This document shows positions 46,318-55,293 of a stretch of DNA of 64,000 nt, piece by piece. A model generated the notes under the pieces. The model saw nothing but the letters and a program-made list of their open reading frames with translations. It had not been told where the DNA came from and ran no database searches. The stretch comes from Haloarcula marina (GTDB lineage Archaea > Halobacteriota > Halobacteria > Halobacteriales > Haloarculaceae). Location: contig NZ_CP100404.1 of assembly GCF_024218775.1 (NCBI RefSeq), positions 682,001 to 746,000 on the forward strand, written 5' to 3'. The translations under genes were made by a program, and so were the position numbers. How positions within the stretch are numbered: the first letter of the stretch is position 1; every line of letters begins with the position of its first letter.

Positions 46318-48414
46318 ATGACGGACATCCAGCAACTCGACGAGCGCACCGTCGAGCGCATCGCGGCGGGCGAAGTCGTCGAGCGACCGGCCTCGGTCGT
46401 GAAGGAACTCGTCGAGAACGCCATCGACGCCGACGCGAACCGCGTCTCGGTGGCCGTCGAGAGCGGCGGCCGCGAGGGGATTCGCGTCACCGACGACGGC
46501 GTCGGGATGGACCGCGAGTCGGTCGAACGCGCCGTCGAGCAACACACCACCTCGAAGATTCGGGACATCGACGATTTAGAGGGTGGCGTCGGGACCCTCG
46601 GATTCCGCGGCGAGGCCCTCCACGCCATCGGGGCCGTCTCGCGACTGACGGTCACGACACGACCGCGAGGGGGCGACGTGGGCACGGAACTCGTCGTCGA
46701 GGGCGGCGAGGTCACCAGCGTGGGTCCTGCCGGATGTCCCGAGGGGACCACCATCGAAGTCGACGACCTGTTCTACAACGTCCCCGCCCGCCGGAAGTAC
46801 CTGAAACAGGACTCGACGGAGTTCGCCCACGTCAACACCATCGCGACGAGTTACGCGCTGGCGAACCCCGACGTGGCCGTCTCGCTCTCGCACGACGGCC
46901 GCGAGACGTTCGCGACGACGGGGCAGGGCGACCTGCGGGGGACGGTCATGTCCGTCTACGGCCGGGAGGTGGCACAATCCATGATCGCGGTCCGCGCGGG
47001 CGTTAGCCCCGGGGACCGGTGGAGCGGGGAGCGAAGCGACCTGCGGAACGACGGGGAGGACCTGCCCGACGGCCCGCTATCGGGCGTCTCCGGCCTCGTC
47101 TCGCACCCCGAGACGACCCGCGCCGGGCGGGAGTACCTCTCGACGTACGTCAACGGCCGGTACGTCCGCGCGAAGACGGCCCACGACGCCGTCATCGACG
47201 CCTACGGGACCCAAATCGCGCCGGACCGCTACCCCTTCGCGGTCCTGTTCTTGGAGATGCCCGCGGGCGACGTGGACGTGAACGTTCACCCCCGGAAGAT
47301 GGAGGTTCGATTCGCCGACGCCGACGGGGTGCGCGAGCAGGTTCGGACCGCCGTCGAGGATGCCCTCCTGCGGGAGGGACTGCTCCGCTCGTCGGCCCCG
47401 CGCGGGCGGTCACAGCCCGAACAGACGGAGATTTCGCCGTCGCGGGGCGGTGCGGACGCGGCACATGGTAGCAACGACGGTACGGCGTCGTCGAGTGACG
47501 ACCGCGCGACGGCCGCCACGGCTACCGACCGGGCGGACGCGTCCCGGCCCGTGACAGAGAGCGAGACGCCGTCGCCGGACGACACCACCGCTTCGGGTCG
47601 AACCGGGAGCGAGTGGACCGCGAGCGACGGCGCGGCGACGACCGAGGGGGCGGCCGACACGGACGACCGTGGCCCGAGCGAACGCGACGGGGAGACGCCC
47701 GCGCCCGACACGGATTCGACAGCGCCGGACCGAAAGTTCTCTGGCGGTCACGAACAGGCCCGCTTGGGCGAGGACGGCGAGACGCCGACGACCAGCCACG
47801 ACCGCCTCCCGTCGATGCGCGTCCTCGGACAGTTACACGAGACGTACGTCGTCGCGGAGACGGCCGACGGCCTCGTCCTCGTCGACCAACACGCCGCGGA
47901 CGAACGAGTGAACTACGAGCGGTTGCAGGCCGAGTTCGCGGGCGAGACGACGACCCAAGCGCTCGCGGACCCGGTCGAACTGGAACTCACTGCCCGGGAA
48001 GCCGCCGTCTTCGAGGCTCGGAGCGACGCGCTGGCGAGTCTCGGTTTCCACACTGCCCGGACGGGCGAGCGAACCGTCGAGGTCCGGACCCTGCCGGGCG
48101 TCATCGCCGACGCCGCCGGTCCCGACATCGTCCGAGACGTTCTCGCCGCGTTCGTCGAGGGCGAGAGCGAGGCCGCGAGTACCGTCGAGGAGGCGGCCGA
48201 CGAACTGCTCGGTGACCTCGCGTGCTACCCTTCCGTGACGGGCAACACCTCGCTGACCGAAGGGTCCGTGCGGGACCTGCTCGCGGCGCTGGACGACTGC
48301 GAGAACCCCTACGCCTGCCCGCACGGTCGACCGACGGTCATCGAAATCGACCGCACGGAACTCGAAGACCGGTTCGAGCGGGACTATCCCGGCCACGGCG
48401 GCCGACGGGACTGA
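46318..48414 (+). CDS. mutL: DNA mismatch repair protein MutL
   Basis: A 698-residue MutL. The N-terminal GHKL ATPase has all motifs: RIAAGEVVERPASVVKELVE, NAIDADANRV, VTDDGVGMDRES, HTTSKIRDID, GTLGFRGEALHAIGAV. A long acidic linker (residues ~360-480) is followed by a C-terminal dimerisation/endonuclease domain. The nuclease motif DQHA-x2-E-x4-E is intact (DQHAADERVNYE, near residue 523), and the zinc-site motif CPHGRP is at ~667, so it should nick DNA like PMS2-type MutL. The Thr in EGSVRDL region replaces the usual ACHxSV with ACYPSV. Partner of the two MutS proteins. ATG at 46318. Confidence 0.95.
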   Translation: MTDIQQLDERTVERIAAGEVVERPASVVKELVENAIDADANRVSVAVESGGREGIRVTDDGVGMDRESVERAVEQHTTSKIRDIDDLEGGVGTLGFRGEALHAIGAVSRLTVTTRPRGGDVGTELVVEGGEVTSVGPAGCPEGTTIEVDDLFYNVPARRKYLKQDSTEFAHVNTIATSYALANPDVAVSLSHDGRETFATTGQGDLRGTVMSVYGREVAQSMIAVRAGVSPGDRWSGERSDLRNDGEDLPDGPLSGVSGLVSHPETTRAGREYLSTYVNGRYVRAKTAHDAVIDAYGTQIAPDRYPFAVLFLEMPAGDVDVNVHPRKMEVRFADADGVREQVRTAVEDALLREGLLRSSAPRGRSQPEQTEISPSRGGADAAHGSNDGTASSSDDRATAATATDRADASRPVTESETPSPDDTTASGRTGSEWTASDGAATTEGAADTDDRGPSERDGETPAPDTDSTAPDRKFSGGHEQARLGEDGETPTTSHDRLPSMRVLGQLHETYVVAETADGLVLVDQHAADERVNYERLQAEFAGETTTQALADPVELELTAREAAVFEARSDALASLGFHTARTGERTVEVRTLPGVIADAAGPDIVRDVLAAFVEGESEAASTVEEAADELLGDLACYPSVTGNTSLTEGSVRDLLAALDDCENPYACPHGRPTVIEIDRTELEDRFERDYPGHGGRRD

Positions 48415-48474
48415 GGGGAAAATGTCGACGAGAGAGCCGGTTGAACTAAATCGTAGTCTCCCGATGGGTGGCGT

Positions 48475-49422
48475 ATGTCGCTGGTGACCTTCGGTGAGAC
48501 GGCCCTCCGATTCTCGCCGCCGGACGGACAACGCTTCGAGACCGCCCGAAACGTCGGCCTCCGCGCGGACGGCGCGGCCAGTACCGTCGCGGCCACGGCG
48601 AGTCGCCTGGGCGGCGATGCCGTCTGGTTCTCGAAACTCCCCGACACGCCGCTGGGTCGGCGCGTCGTCGCCGAACTCCACGAACACGGACTCGAAACGG
48701 ACGTGGTCTGGGCGGACCCCGAGGACGGCCGACAAGGGCTGACCTTCCACGAGGCGGCCGCCGCGCCACGCGAAGACCGACTGCTTCAGGACCGCGGCGA
48801 CACGGCGATGGGGACGCTGCGGCCCGGCGAACTCCCGATGGGACAGATTCAGGAGGCCGACGTGGTGTTTACCGCCGGGTCGACGGCGGCACTCTCGGAG
48901 ACGGCGGCGGACACGACGGGCGCGTTGCTCCGGGCGGCCGGAGGTATCCGGGCGCTGGACCTCGATTTCCACCCCGGCCTCTGGAGCGCCGAGGAGGCCC
49001 ACGACACCCTCTCGGACCTCTTCGACGCCGTCGACCTCCTCTTTGCCAACGAGGAGCAGGCGAAGGCCGTCTTCGACCGGACGGGGCGGCCCCGCGAACT
49101 CGTCCACACCATCGCCGCCGACTACGACTTCTCCCGGGTCGTCCTCACCCGGAGCGAACACGGCGTCGTCGCCTATCACGACAACGTCCTCCACGAACAG
49201 GACGCCATCGAGACGGGCCCGCCGGTCGACGACGCCCGACAGCACGACGTGTTGGTCGGCGCTGTCCTCCAGCAACTCATCGACGGCGCGCCGACCGACG
49301 AGGCGCTGGCGCACGGGAGCGCCGCGGCGGCGCTGGCCCGGACCATGCCGGGCCCGCTGACGCCTATCGAACCGGCGGAAGTCGAGCGACTGGTCGCGGC
49401 GAACACCGACCGGGGACGCTGA
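48475..49422 (+). CDS. PfkB-family sugar kinase with altered GAGD motif
   Basis: A 315-residue ribokinase-fold protein. The N-terminal sugar-binding region is LVTFGETALRFSPPDG and GAASTVAATASRLGGDAVW; the middle has DLLFANEEQAKAVF and VVLTRSEHGVVAY. The normal catalytic block D-T-x-GAGD-x-F is replaced by VDDARQHDVLVGAVLQQL: the catalytic Asp (QHD) remains but the anion-hole GAG is RQH. Family relatives phosphorylate 2-keto-3-deoxygluconate or fructose. Whether this one is active is an open question. It lies 60 bases after mutL, same strand, with no functional link apparent. Confidence 0.85.
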   Translation: MSLVTFGETALRFSPPDGQRFETARNVGLRADGAASTVAATASRLGGDAVWFSKLPDTPLGRRVVAELHEHGLETDVVWADPEDGRQGLTFHEAAAAPREDRLLQDRGDTAMGTLRPGELPMGQIQEADVVFTAGSTAALSETAADTTGALLRAAGGIRALDLDFHPGLWSAEEAHDTLSDLFDAVDLLFANEEQAKAVFDRTGRPRELVHTIAADYDFSRVVLTRSEHGVVAYHDNVLHEQDAIETGPPVDDARQHDVLVGAVLQQLIDGAPTDEALAHGSAAAALARTMPGPLTPIEPAEVERLVAANTDRGR

Positions 49423-49494
49423 CCGCCGCGAAGGCGTCCCTTTTCGCGAATAAGCCGAACATACTGTTACTCGCTCGACGCCTTTACGATCACT

Positions 49495-50751
49495 ATGGCC
49501 CGGTCACGGTTGTCGATAGCCCTCTGTGTCGTCGCGCTCACGGGAACGCTCGCGCTCGCCTTCACCGGCGGCGCGGCCGCCCAGCAAGAACAGACGACGC
49601 TCACCGTCACCGTCGTCGACCAGAACGGTGACCCGGTCGGGGACGTGGACCTCTCGGCGACGTGGGACGGCGGCGAGGGCGGCCCGGTCAACGAGACGAC
49701 GCGCTCGAACGGGCAGGCCCTCGTCGACGTGCCCGAGGGCGCGGACGTAACCATCCGCGTCACCGACGACGAGTACATCCGAAATCAGCCGTTCACCGTC
49801 GAGAACGCCTCCGCCCGCACCGTCGAAATCGACGTGGCACGCATCGCGAGAGCACGCATTACCGTCCGTGACACGGCCGGTGAGGCTGTCTCGGACGCCC
49901 GCGTTCAACTGTACAGCGACGGCCGATTCATCACGGACCAGCGAACGCGCGAGAACGGAACGGTCAGAACGCCCGAAATCGAGAGCGGCGAGTACCGACT
50001 CGTCGTCTCGAAAGACGGCTTCTTCCGCAACCGGACGCAGGTGACTATCCGGAACGGTGCGACGCCGACGGCCACGCTCGAAGAGGGGTCGGCGCTCGTC
50101 ACGGTCACGGTCACGGACGACCACTTCGAAGAGCCACAGGCGGTCCGGAACGCCTCGGTCACCGTCTCGGGCGCCGGAACGGTCCAGACCCTCTCGAACG
50201 GGCAGGCGACCATCAGCGTCCCGGTCAACGACGACTACGACCTCAGGGTGACGAAAGACGAGTACGAGACGGCCGACCGCCGTCTCGTCGTCCGCGAGGA
50301 CAACCGCTCCATCGACGTGACCATCCGGCGGACGCCGTCGCTCTCGCTCGTCCCGGACAATCAGCGGGTCGTCGTCGGTGAGACGGTCCGTCTCCGACTG
50401 ACCGACGAGTACGGCGATACCGTCGGGAACGTCAACGTCACGCAGGACGGCGCAGTCGTCGGCACGACCGACGAATCCGGGATGGCCGTCGTGCCGGTCG
50501 AGTCCGCTGGGAACGTGACCTTCGAAGCGGCGAGCGACGGTCTCTCGACGACGGCTACCGTCGAGGGCGTCGAACCGGCCGCCGAGGAGACGCCGACCGA
50601 GACGGCGACGCCGACGGCCACTGCCACCGCGAGTCCGACCGCGACGCCGACGGCGACCACGACGACCGGCGGCGGCGGGCCGGGCTTTACCACGGTGACG
50701 GTCCTGCTGGCGGTGGCGGCGCTCGCGTTGCTGGCGCTCCGGCGTCGGTAA
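49495..50751 (+). CDS. Secreted PGF-CTERM surface protein with carboxypeptidase-regulatory-like domains
   Basis: A 418-residue surface protein. Signal peptide: MARSRLSIALCVVALTGTLA with AFTGGAAAQ cleavage region. Four to five beta-sandwich repeats of ~80 residues follow (TLTVTVVDQNGDPVGDVDL; RITVRDTAGEAVSDARVQLY; VTVTVTDDHFEEP; VRLRLTDEYGDTVGNVNV), of the carboxypeptidase-regulatory/Cna-B-like type. A Thr-rich proline-containing spacer and a PGF-CTERM signal (GGGPGF plus helix and ALRRR) end the protein, so archaeosortase should anchor it. There are several N-x-[ST] glycosylation sites. Probably structural or adhesive. Confidence 0.85.
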   Translation: MARSRLSIALCVVALTGTLALAFTGGAAAQQEQTTLTVTVVDQNGDPVGDVDLSATWDGGEGGPVNETTRSNGQALVDVPEGADVTIRVTDDEYIRNQPFTVENASARTVEIDVARIARARITVRDTAGEAVSDARVQLYSDGRFITDQRTRENGTVRTPEIESGEYRLVVSKDGFFRNRTQVTIRNGATPTATLEEGSALVTVTVTDDHFEEPQAVRNASVTVSGAGTVQTLSNGQATISVPVNDDYDLRVTKDEYETADRRLVVREDNRSIDVTIRRTPSLSLVPDNQRVVVGETVRLRLTDEYGDTVGNVNVTQDGAVVGTTDESGMAVVPVESAGNVTFEAASDGLSTTATVEGVEPAAEETPTETATPTATATASPTATPTATTTTGGGGPGFTTVTVLLAVAALALLALRRR

Positions 50752-50789
50752 CGGGACGCTTTTGGGCGCGAGGCCCCCACCGGTGAGCA

Positions 50790-51872
50790 ATGACTGTTCT
50801 CGAAGGCGTCCACGACGCCCACGGCGCGACGTTTCGGGAGGTCGGCGGCCGCCGAGTCGTCGAGGACTACGGTCGGCACGAACGGACCCACCGCGCGGTG
50901 CGCAACGTCGTCGGCGTCTGCGAGTTCGGCTACGGCGTCCTCGTCGTCACCGGCGAGGACCGCGTCGAGTACGTCGACAACGCCGTCTCCAACGACGTGC
51001 CCGCGGCCGACGGCCAGGGCTGTTACGCCCTCTTGCTCGACCCGCAGGGTCGCGTCGAGACGGACATGTACGTCTACAACGCCGGCGAGCGCCTGCTGGT
51101 GTTCACGCCGCCCCAAGAAGCCGAACCGCTGGCCGAGGAGTGGCAGGCGAAGACGTTCATTCAGGACGTGACGATTCGGGTGGCGACCGACGACTTCGCC
51201 ACCTTCGGCGTCCACGGCCCGAAAGCGACCGAGAAGATAGCGAGCGTCCTCCATCAGGCCGCCTCGCCCGAGGCGCCGCTGTCGTTCAATCGCGGCGAAC
51301 TCGGCGACGTGGGCGTCTCCGTCATCCGGACGGACAACCTCGGGGGCGAGGAGAGCTACGACGTGGTGTGTGCGGCCGCCGACGCCGAACGCGTCTTCGA
51401 TACGCTGGTCAACCGCGGCCTGAACGCCGTCCCCTTCGGCTACCGGACGTGGGAGGCGCTGACGCTCGAAGCGGGGTCGCCGCTGTTCGACACCGAAATC
51501 GAGGGGGCGCTCCCGAACGACCTCGGCCTGCGCAACGCCGTCGACTTCGAGAAGGGGTGTTTCGTCGGCCAAGAGGTCGTCTCGCGCATCGAGAACCGCG
51601 GTCACCCTCGGAGACGACTCGTGGGCCTGACCGTCGACGCCCTGCCCGAGGCGGGCGCGGCCGTCGTCGCCGGTGACGAACACGTCGGCGAGGTGACCCG
51701 CGCCGTCGACAGTCCGATGCGAGACGCCCCTATCGCGATGGCCGCTGTCGACTGGGACCTGTCGGAGGCCGCGCTAGCGGTGCGAATCGACGGCGACGAC
51801 GTGGCGGCCGAGCGGACGGCGCTCCCGTTCGTCGAGGGGTCCGCCCGGTCGGCCCGCCTCCCGAAGTACTGA
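50790..51872 (+). CDS. YgfZ/GcvT-like folate-binding protein
   Basis: A 360-residue protein of the aminomethyltransferase superfamily. The folate-binding start is RAVRNVVGVCEFGYGVLVVT; the diagnostic YgfZ motif K-G-C-[FY]-x-G-Q-E is present in FEKGCFVGQEVVSRIENRG; VGLTVD and VGEVTRAVDSP follow. The KGCxxGQE cysteine supports tetrahydrofolate-dependent assembly or repair of Fe-S clusters (YgfZ/IBA57 role) rather than glycine cleavage. Annotators often call it GcvT. There are no gcv genes here. It may be co-transcribed with the upstream PGF-CTERM gene (38 bases) but is functionally distinct. Confidence 0.88.
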   Translation: MTVLEGVHDAHGATFREVGGRRVVEDYGRHERTHRAVRNVVGVCEFGYGVLVVTGEDRVEYVDNAVSNDVPAADGQGCYALLLDPQGRVETDMYVYNAGERLLVFTPPQEAEPLAEEWQAKTFIQDVTIRVATDDFATFGVHGPKATEKIASVLHQAASPEAPLSFNRGELGDVGVSVIRTDNLGGEESYDVVCAAADAERVFDTLVNRGLNAVPFGYRTWEALTLEAGSPLFDTEIEGALPNDLGLRNAVDFEKGCFVGQEVVSRIENRGHPRRRLVGLTVDALPEAGAAVVAGDEHVGEVTRAVDSPMRDAPIAMAAVDWDLSEAALAVRIDGDDVAAERTALPFVEGSARSARLPKY

Positions 51873-51927
51873 CCGCCGATTGTCAGGTACGTCAACGTTT
51901 AACACGGTTGAGCGGGCATCTCAGCGT

Positions 51928-52962
51928 ATGGGTGAGTCCAGCGGCCGCGTCACGCCCTTCGAGACTATCGTGGAGGCCGCGGGTGACCCGATGTACACGC
52001 TCGACGCGGCGGGGCGCTTCGACTACGTCAACGACGCCCTCGTCCAGCAGGTGACCTACTCGCGGGCGGACATCCTCGGTGACCCAGTCGCCCGCTTGCT
52101 CACCGACCGCGCCGTCCGACGGTGCTACGACGCAATCGACTCGCTGCACGCGGGCGACGCCGACGCCGAGACCATCGAGATTCAGGTGACGCCCGGCGAC
52201 GGCACCCGACGCAACGCCGAGGTCACCATCGCGCTCCTTCCGACCGAATCGGGCGACGGGGGCGGCGACGACGGCTATCGCGGGACCGTCGGTATCGTCC
52301 GGGACATCACCGACGTTCGCCGGAGCGAACAGCAACTCGCCGTCCTCGAACGCATCCTCCGGCACAACCTCCGAAACGAACTGACTGTCATCGCGGGTCG
52401 CGCGGACCATCTCCAACAGGAACTCGACGACGAGGCGCTGGCCGAACACGCCGCCGACGCCCTCGCGGCCGCCGAGCGAATCCGCTCGCTCTCCGAGGGC
52501 GTCCGCGACCTCCACGAATCCGTTCGCCCGGAGGAATCGCTGTCGACCCACGACCTCGTGGCCGTCGTCGAACGGGCCGTCGAGACGCGAGTGGGAACGC
52601 AACCCGAGACGACAGTGCGAGTCGACTGCCCGGACAGCGCCGTGATACTCGCGACGGACGCGGTGGCGCTCGCCGTCAGCGAACTCCTCCAGAACGCGGT
52701 CGACCACGGCCGCCCGCCCGTGACGATTTCGGTGGCTGACGGCGACGACGGCGTCACGCTCCGCATCGCCGACGAAGGCCCGGGTATCCCGACGAGCGAA
52801 CGCGAGGCGGTCCTCACGAAGACCGAGACGCCGCTGGCACACGGGAGCGGACTGGGCCTGTGGCTCGTGACGTGGGTGCTCGACAGTTGCGGCGGCGACC
52901 TCTCGTTCGAGACCCCGGCCGACGGCGGGACCGTCGCAATCGCGCGGTTCCGGACACCGTGA
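51928..52962 (+). CDS. PAS-domain sensor histidine kinase (soluble)
   Basis: A 344-residue cytoplasmic kinase. A PAS domain spans ~10-140 (FETIVEAAGDPMYTLDAAGR, then GTVGIVRDITDVRRSEQQL). The histidine phospho-acceptor is in LERILRHNLRNELTVIAG (H-box RHNLRN, near 155). The HATPase_c domain has N-box LLQNAVDHG, G1 IADEGPGIP and G2 GSGLGLWLV. There are no membrane helices; the signal enters through PAS, perhaps a cofactor or small molecule. No response regulator is adjacent. ATG at 51928 (MGESSGRVTP) is preferred to TTG at 51880. Confidence 0.93.
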   Translation: MGESSGRVTPFETIVEAAGDPMYTLDAAGRFDYVNDALVQQVTYSRADILGDPVARLLTDRAVRRCYDAIDSLHAGDADAETIEIQVTPGDGTRRNAEVTIALLPTESGDGGGDDGYRGTVGIVRDITDVRRSEQQLAVLERILRHNLRNELTVIAGRADHLQQELDDEALAEHAADALAAAERIRSLSEGVRDLHESVRPEESLSTHDLVAVVERAVETRVGTQPETTVRVDCPDSAVILATDAVALAVSELLQNAVDHGRPPVTISVADGDDGVTLRIADEGPGIPTSEREAVLTKTETPLAHGSGLGLWLVTWVLDSCGGDLSFETPADGGTVAIARFRTP

Positions 52963-52995
52963 CCGCCCCGGCGATTCGACGAGTCCGTCAGGTCG

Positions 52996-54657
52996 CTATC
53001 GGAGTCCAACCATCTCGAAGCGAGCGCCGCCGCCGCTCGCCCCGGTGACGCGCAGGTCCCAGCCGTGGGCGGCGACTATCGAGTGGACTATCTGCAGGCC
53101 GTAGCCCGTCCCGTGTTCGGCCGTGGTGTAGCCGGATTCGAGCACCGACTCGCGCTCGGCCTCGGGGATACCCGGGCCGGTGTCTTCGACGAAGAAACCG
53201 TCGGCGAGGGGACCGACCCGGACGGCCACGTCCGGCCCGCCGTGTTCGACGGCGTTGCGAAACAGGTTCTCGAAGACGTGCCGGAGCATCGTCCGGTCGG
53301 CCTGTACCGTCATCCCGGTGTCGGCCGACAGCGTCGCCGACGCGGTGTCGACGTTCGCCCACGTCTCGGCCGCCAGTTCGTCCAGCGGGACGGCCGCCGT
53401 CGCGTCTATCTGTTCGCCCTGTTTCGCCAACTGGAGCAGGTCCTCGATTATCTCGGCCATCCGCTCGTGTGCGGTGGCGACCCGGTCGAGCGCCTCGCGG
53501 TCGACATCGCCGTCGCCCTCCGCCTGTGCCAACTCCAGGAACCCCTGTGCGACGGTCAACGGGTTCCGGAGGTCGTGGGACACCGTCGACGCGAAGGCGT
53601 TCAGTCGCTCCGCCTGCCGTTCGAGTTTCCGCTGCCGCCGTTGCTGTTCGGTCACGTCCCGGAGTACGACGACCCACCCGACCCGCGGCCCTCCGCGGCG
53701 CAGTTCCTCGACGCGGACGCTGACGTACCTCGTCGGCCCCCCGTCCCGGCCGACTTCGAAGACCCCCTCGGACGTTATCTCGGGGTCGAACGCCGCGACG
53801 AGCGCCGTCATCGGTTCGCCGATGTCCGTCCCGGCGTCGTCGAGAACGTCCTGCCCGCTCGGGTTCGCGTGGACGATTCGGCCCGCTTCGTCGAGGACGA
53901 ACATCCCGTCGGGGGAGTACTTCATCGCCGTCGTGTACGCGAGCGGCGGGTAGTCGAACAGCCGGTATCTGAACACGACGAACCCGAACGCGAGCGCGGC
54001 GACCGACCCGGAAGTCGGCACGAGGTTCACGCCCGAATCGAACGGGGGAACCGAACTACCGTTGAGGAACACAAAGACGATGGGGACCGTCGCTCCGAAC
54101 GCCATCCACGCCGCCTGCGGAAGGTACGACCGGCCGACGCGGGCCGCTTCGTACGCGACGACGCCGAGCGCACCGAACGTGAGGACGGTACTGTAGGCGA
54201 CGAACAGCAGGAATCCGGGGCCGTCCTCGACCCGGAGGGTCACGAGGGCACCCGTCGCGACGTCGACGCCGCCTATGATGACTCCGTCGGGATTCAAGAA
54301 CAGGAGACAGACGAAGGCGAGCGGCGCGGCCCACACGAGCGCGACCACCTCGGCGCGGAGCCATCGACGCCGGTCGGTGTACGCGAGGGCGAACAGGAAA
54401 AAGAGCGGGGGCAGTGCCGCCGCGCCGACGTGCAGGAGCCGATAGAACAGCAGTTTCGTGCTCGGGTCAGTGTGGAGGAGCTTGAGCGCCGAGAAGCCGG
54501 TCCAGACCGCCACTGCGAGAGTGATGCCGAGAAACAGCACTGCCGTTGCGTCGGCGGTCCGGTCCGAGATGAGGCGGGCGGTGTAGCCCGCGAGCGCGAG
54601 AGCGACGACCGTCGCAAAGAGCGTCGGGCCGGCGTAGACGGTGAACTGCCACGACAC
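52996..54657 (-). CDS. Membrane sensor histidine kinase (7-helix sensor, PAS, kinase)
   Basis: About 553 residues. Seven helices form an N-terminal 7TM sensor (first: FTVYAGPTLFATVVALALAG; others include ATAVLFLGITLAVAVWTGF and LFVAYSTVLTFGALGVVAYE). A PAS domain follows (MKYSPDGMFVLDEAGRIVHA ... VLRDVTEQQRRQRKLERQ), then the kinase with H-box STVSHDLRNPLTVA, N-box LFRNAVEHGG, G1 VEDTGPGIP and G2 GTGYGLQIV. GTG at 54657 gives MSWQFTVYAGP, the usual start of this class; ATG at 54684 would add nine residues. It converges with the soluble kinase 33 bases away. Confidence 0.93.
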   Translation of the reverse strand: MSWQFTVYAGPTLFATVVALALAGYTARLISDRTADATAVLFLGITLAVAVWTGFSALKLLHTDPSTKLLFYRLLHVGAAALPPLFFLFALAYTDRRRWLRAEVVALVWAAPLAFVCLLFLNPDGVIIGGVDVATGALVTLRVEDGPGFLLFVAYSTVLTFGALGVVAYEAARVGRSYLPQAAWMAFGATVPIVFVFLNGSSVPPFDSGVNLVPTSGSVAALAFGFVVFRYRLFDYPPLAYTTAMKYSPDGMFVLDEAGRIVHANPSGQDVLDDAGTDIGEPMTALVAAFDPEITSEGVFEVGRDGGPTRYVSVRVEELRRGGPRVGWVVVLRDVTEQQRRQRKLERQAERLNAFASTVSHDLRNPLTVAQGFLELAQAEGDGDVDREALDRVATAHERMAEIIEDLLQLAKQGEQIDATAAVPLDELAAETWANVDTASATLSADTGMTVQADRTMLRHVFENLFRNAVEHGGPDVAVRVGPLADGFFVEDTGPGIPEAERESVLESGYTTAEHGTGYGLQIVHSIVAAHGWDLRVTGASGGGARFEMVGLR

Positions 54658-54729
54658 TCGGTAACATCGACTCCGCCCGAACAAAACGATGTCTGTTCTG
54701 ACGGGGCCACTACCCGCCGTCTGCCGCCG

Positions 54730-54957
54730 TCACTCGACCAGGGGCAGGACGATACCGAAGACGAGGGGCGAGAACAGGCCCAGCAGGATGCCGAGCGCTT
54801 CCATATCGGTCAGCAGCATGTCGGTCCACCCGGGCACCGGTCCGAGGACGGTGTGGGCGGCGAGTTCGCCGAGTGCGCCCAGCGCGAACAGGCCGACACC
54901 GAGGAGGAAGCCGCGCTTCGCGAGTGTTCCGTGGTCCATGTTTCGGTATTGTGCCAT
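54730..54957 (-). CDS. Small two-helix membrane protein
   Basis: A 75-residue protein: MAQYRNMDHGTLAKRGFLLG then a helix GVGLFALGALGELAAHTVLG, a short loop with Pro/Trp (GPVPGWTDML) and helix 2 LGILLGLFSPLVFGIVLPLV. No known domain beyond a haloarchaeal small-protein pattern (DUF7860-like). It lies upstream, in its own direction, of the 7TM kinase and may be expressed with it. Confidence 0.65.
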   Translation of the reverse strand: MAQYRNMDHGTLAKRGFLLGVGLFALGALGELAAHTVLGPVPGWTDMLLTDMEALGILLGLFSPLVFGIVLPLVE

Positions 54958-55040
54958 ACTCCCCGAGTCGCCGTCGCCGAACTAACGCGTTGCGCTTTCT
55001 GACAAAAGGGCTATAACGCCGGTTCACATACGCTCGGGCG

Positions 55041-55292
55041 ATGAACGGAGTCCTCACGGAATCGCTGGGCGAACTGTTCGCGCTTGCCGTCTCGGCCCTT
55101 CTGGCGGGCGTGCTGACCGTCGTCGGCGTGCTCACCGAGAGCGCCGGGATGGCGAACCTGCAAGCGGGACAGTCGGTGTTCGGCCTCTGGGAACTGTGGA
55201 TGGGCGCGATACTGCTGTACGCGGGGCTGTACATGCTCGGCTACAAGCGAGTGTGGACCGGCCTGCGCCAGTCGGCCGCGGCGACGAACTGA
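55041..55292 (+). CDS. Small two-helix membrane protein
   Basis: An 83-residue protein with helices LFALAVSALLAGVLTVVGVL (residues ~12-31) and LWELWMGAILLYAGLYMLGY (~49-68). No signal peptide or catalytic motif. The tail is short and basic (KRVWTGLRQS). It is divergent from the small membrane protein at 54730-54957 (83-base gap) and converges with the flavoprotein gene one base away. Confidence 0.65.
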   Translation: MNGVLTESLGELFALAVSALLAGVLTVVGVLTESAGMANLQAGQSVFGLWELWMGAILLYAGLYMLGYKRVWTGLRQSAAATN

Positions 55293-55293
55293 G

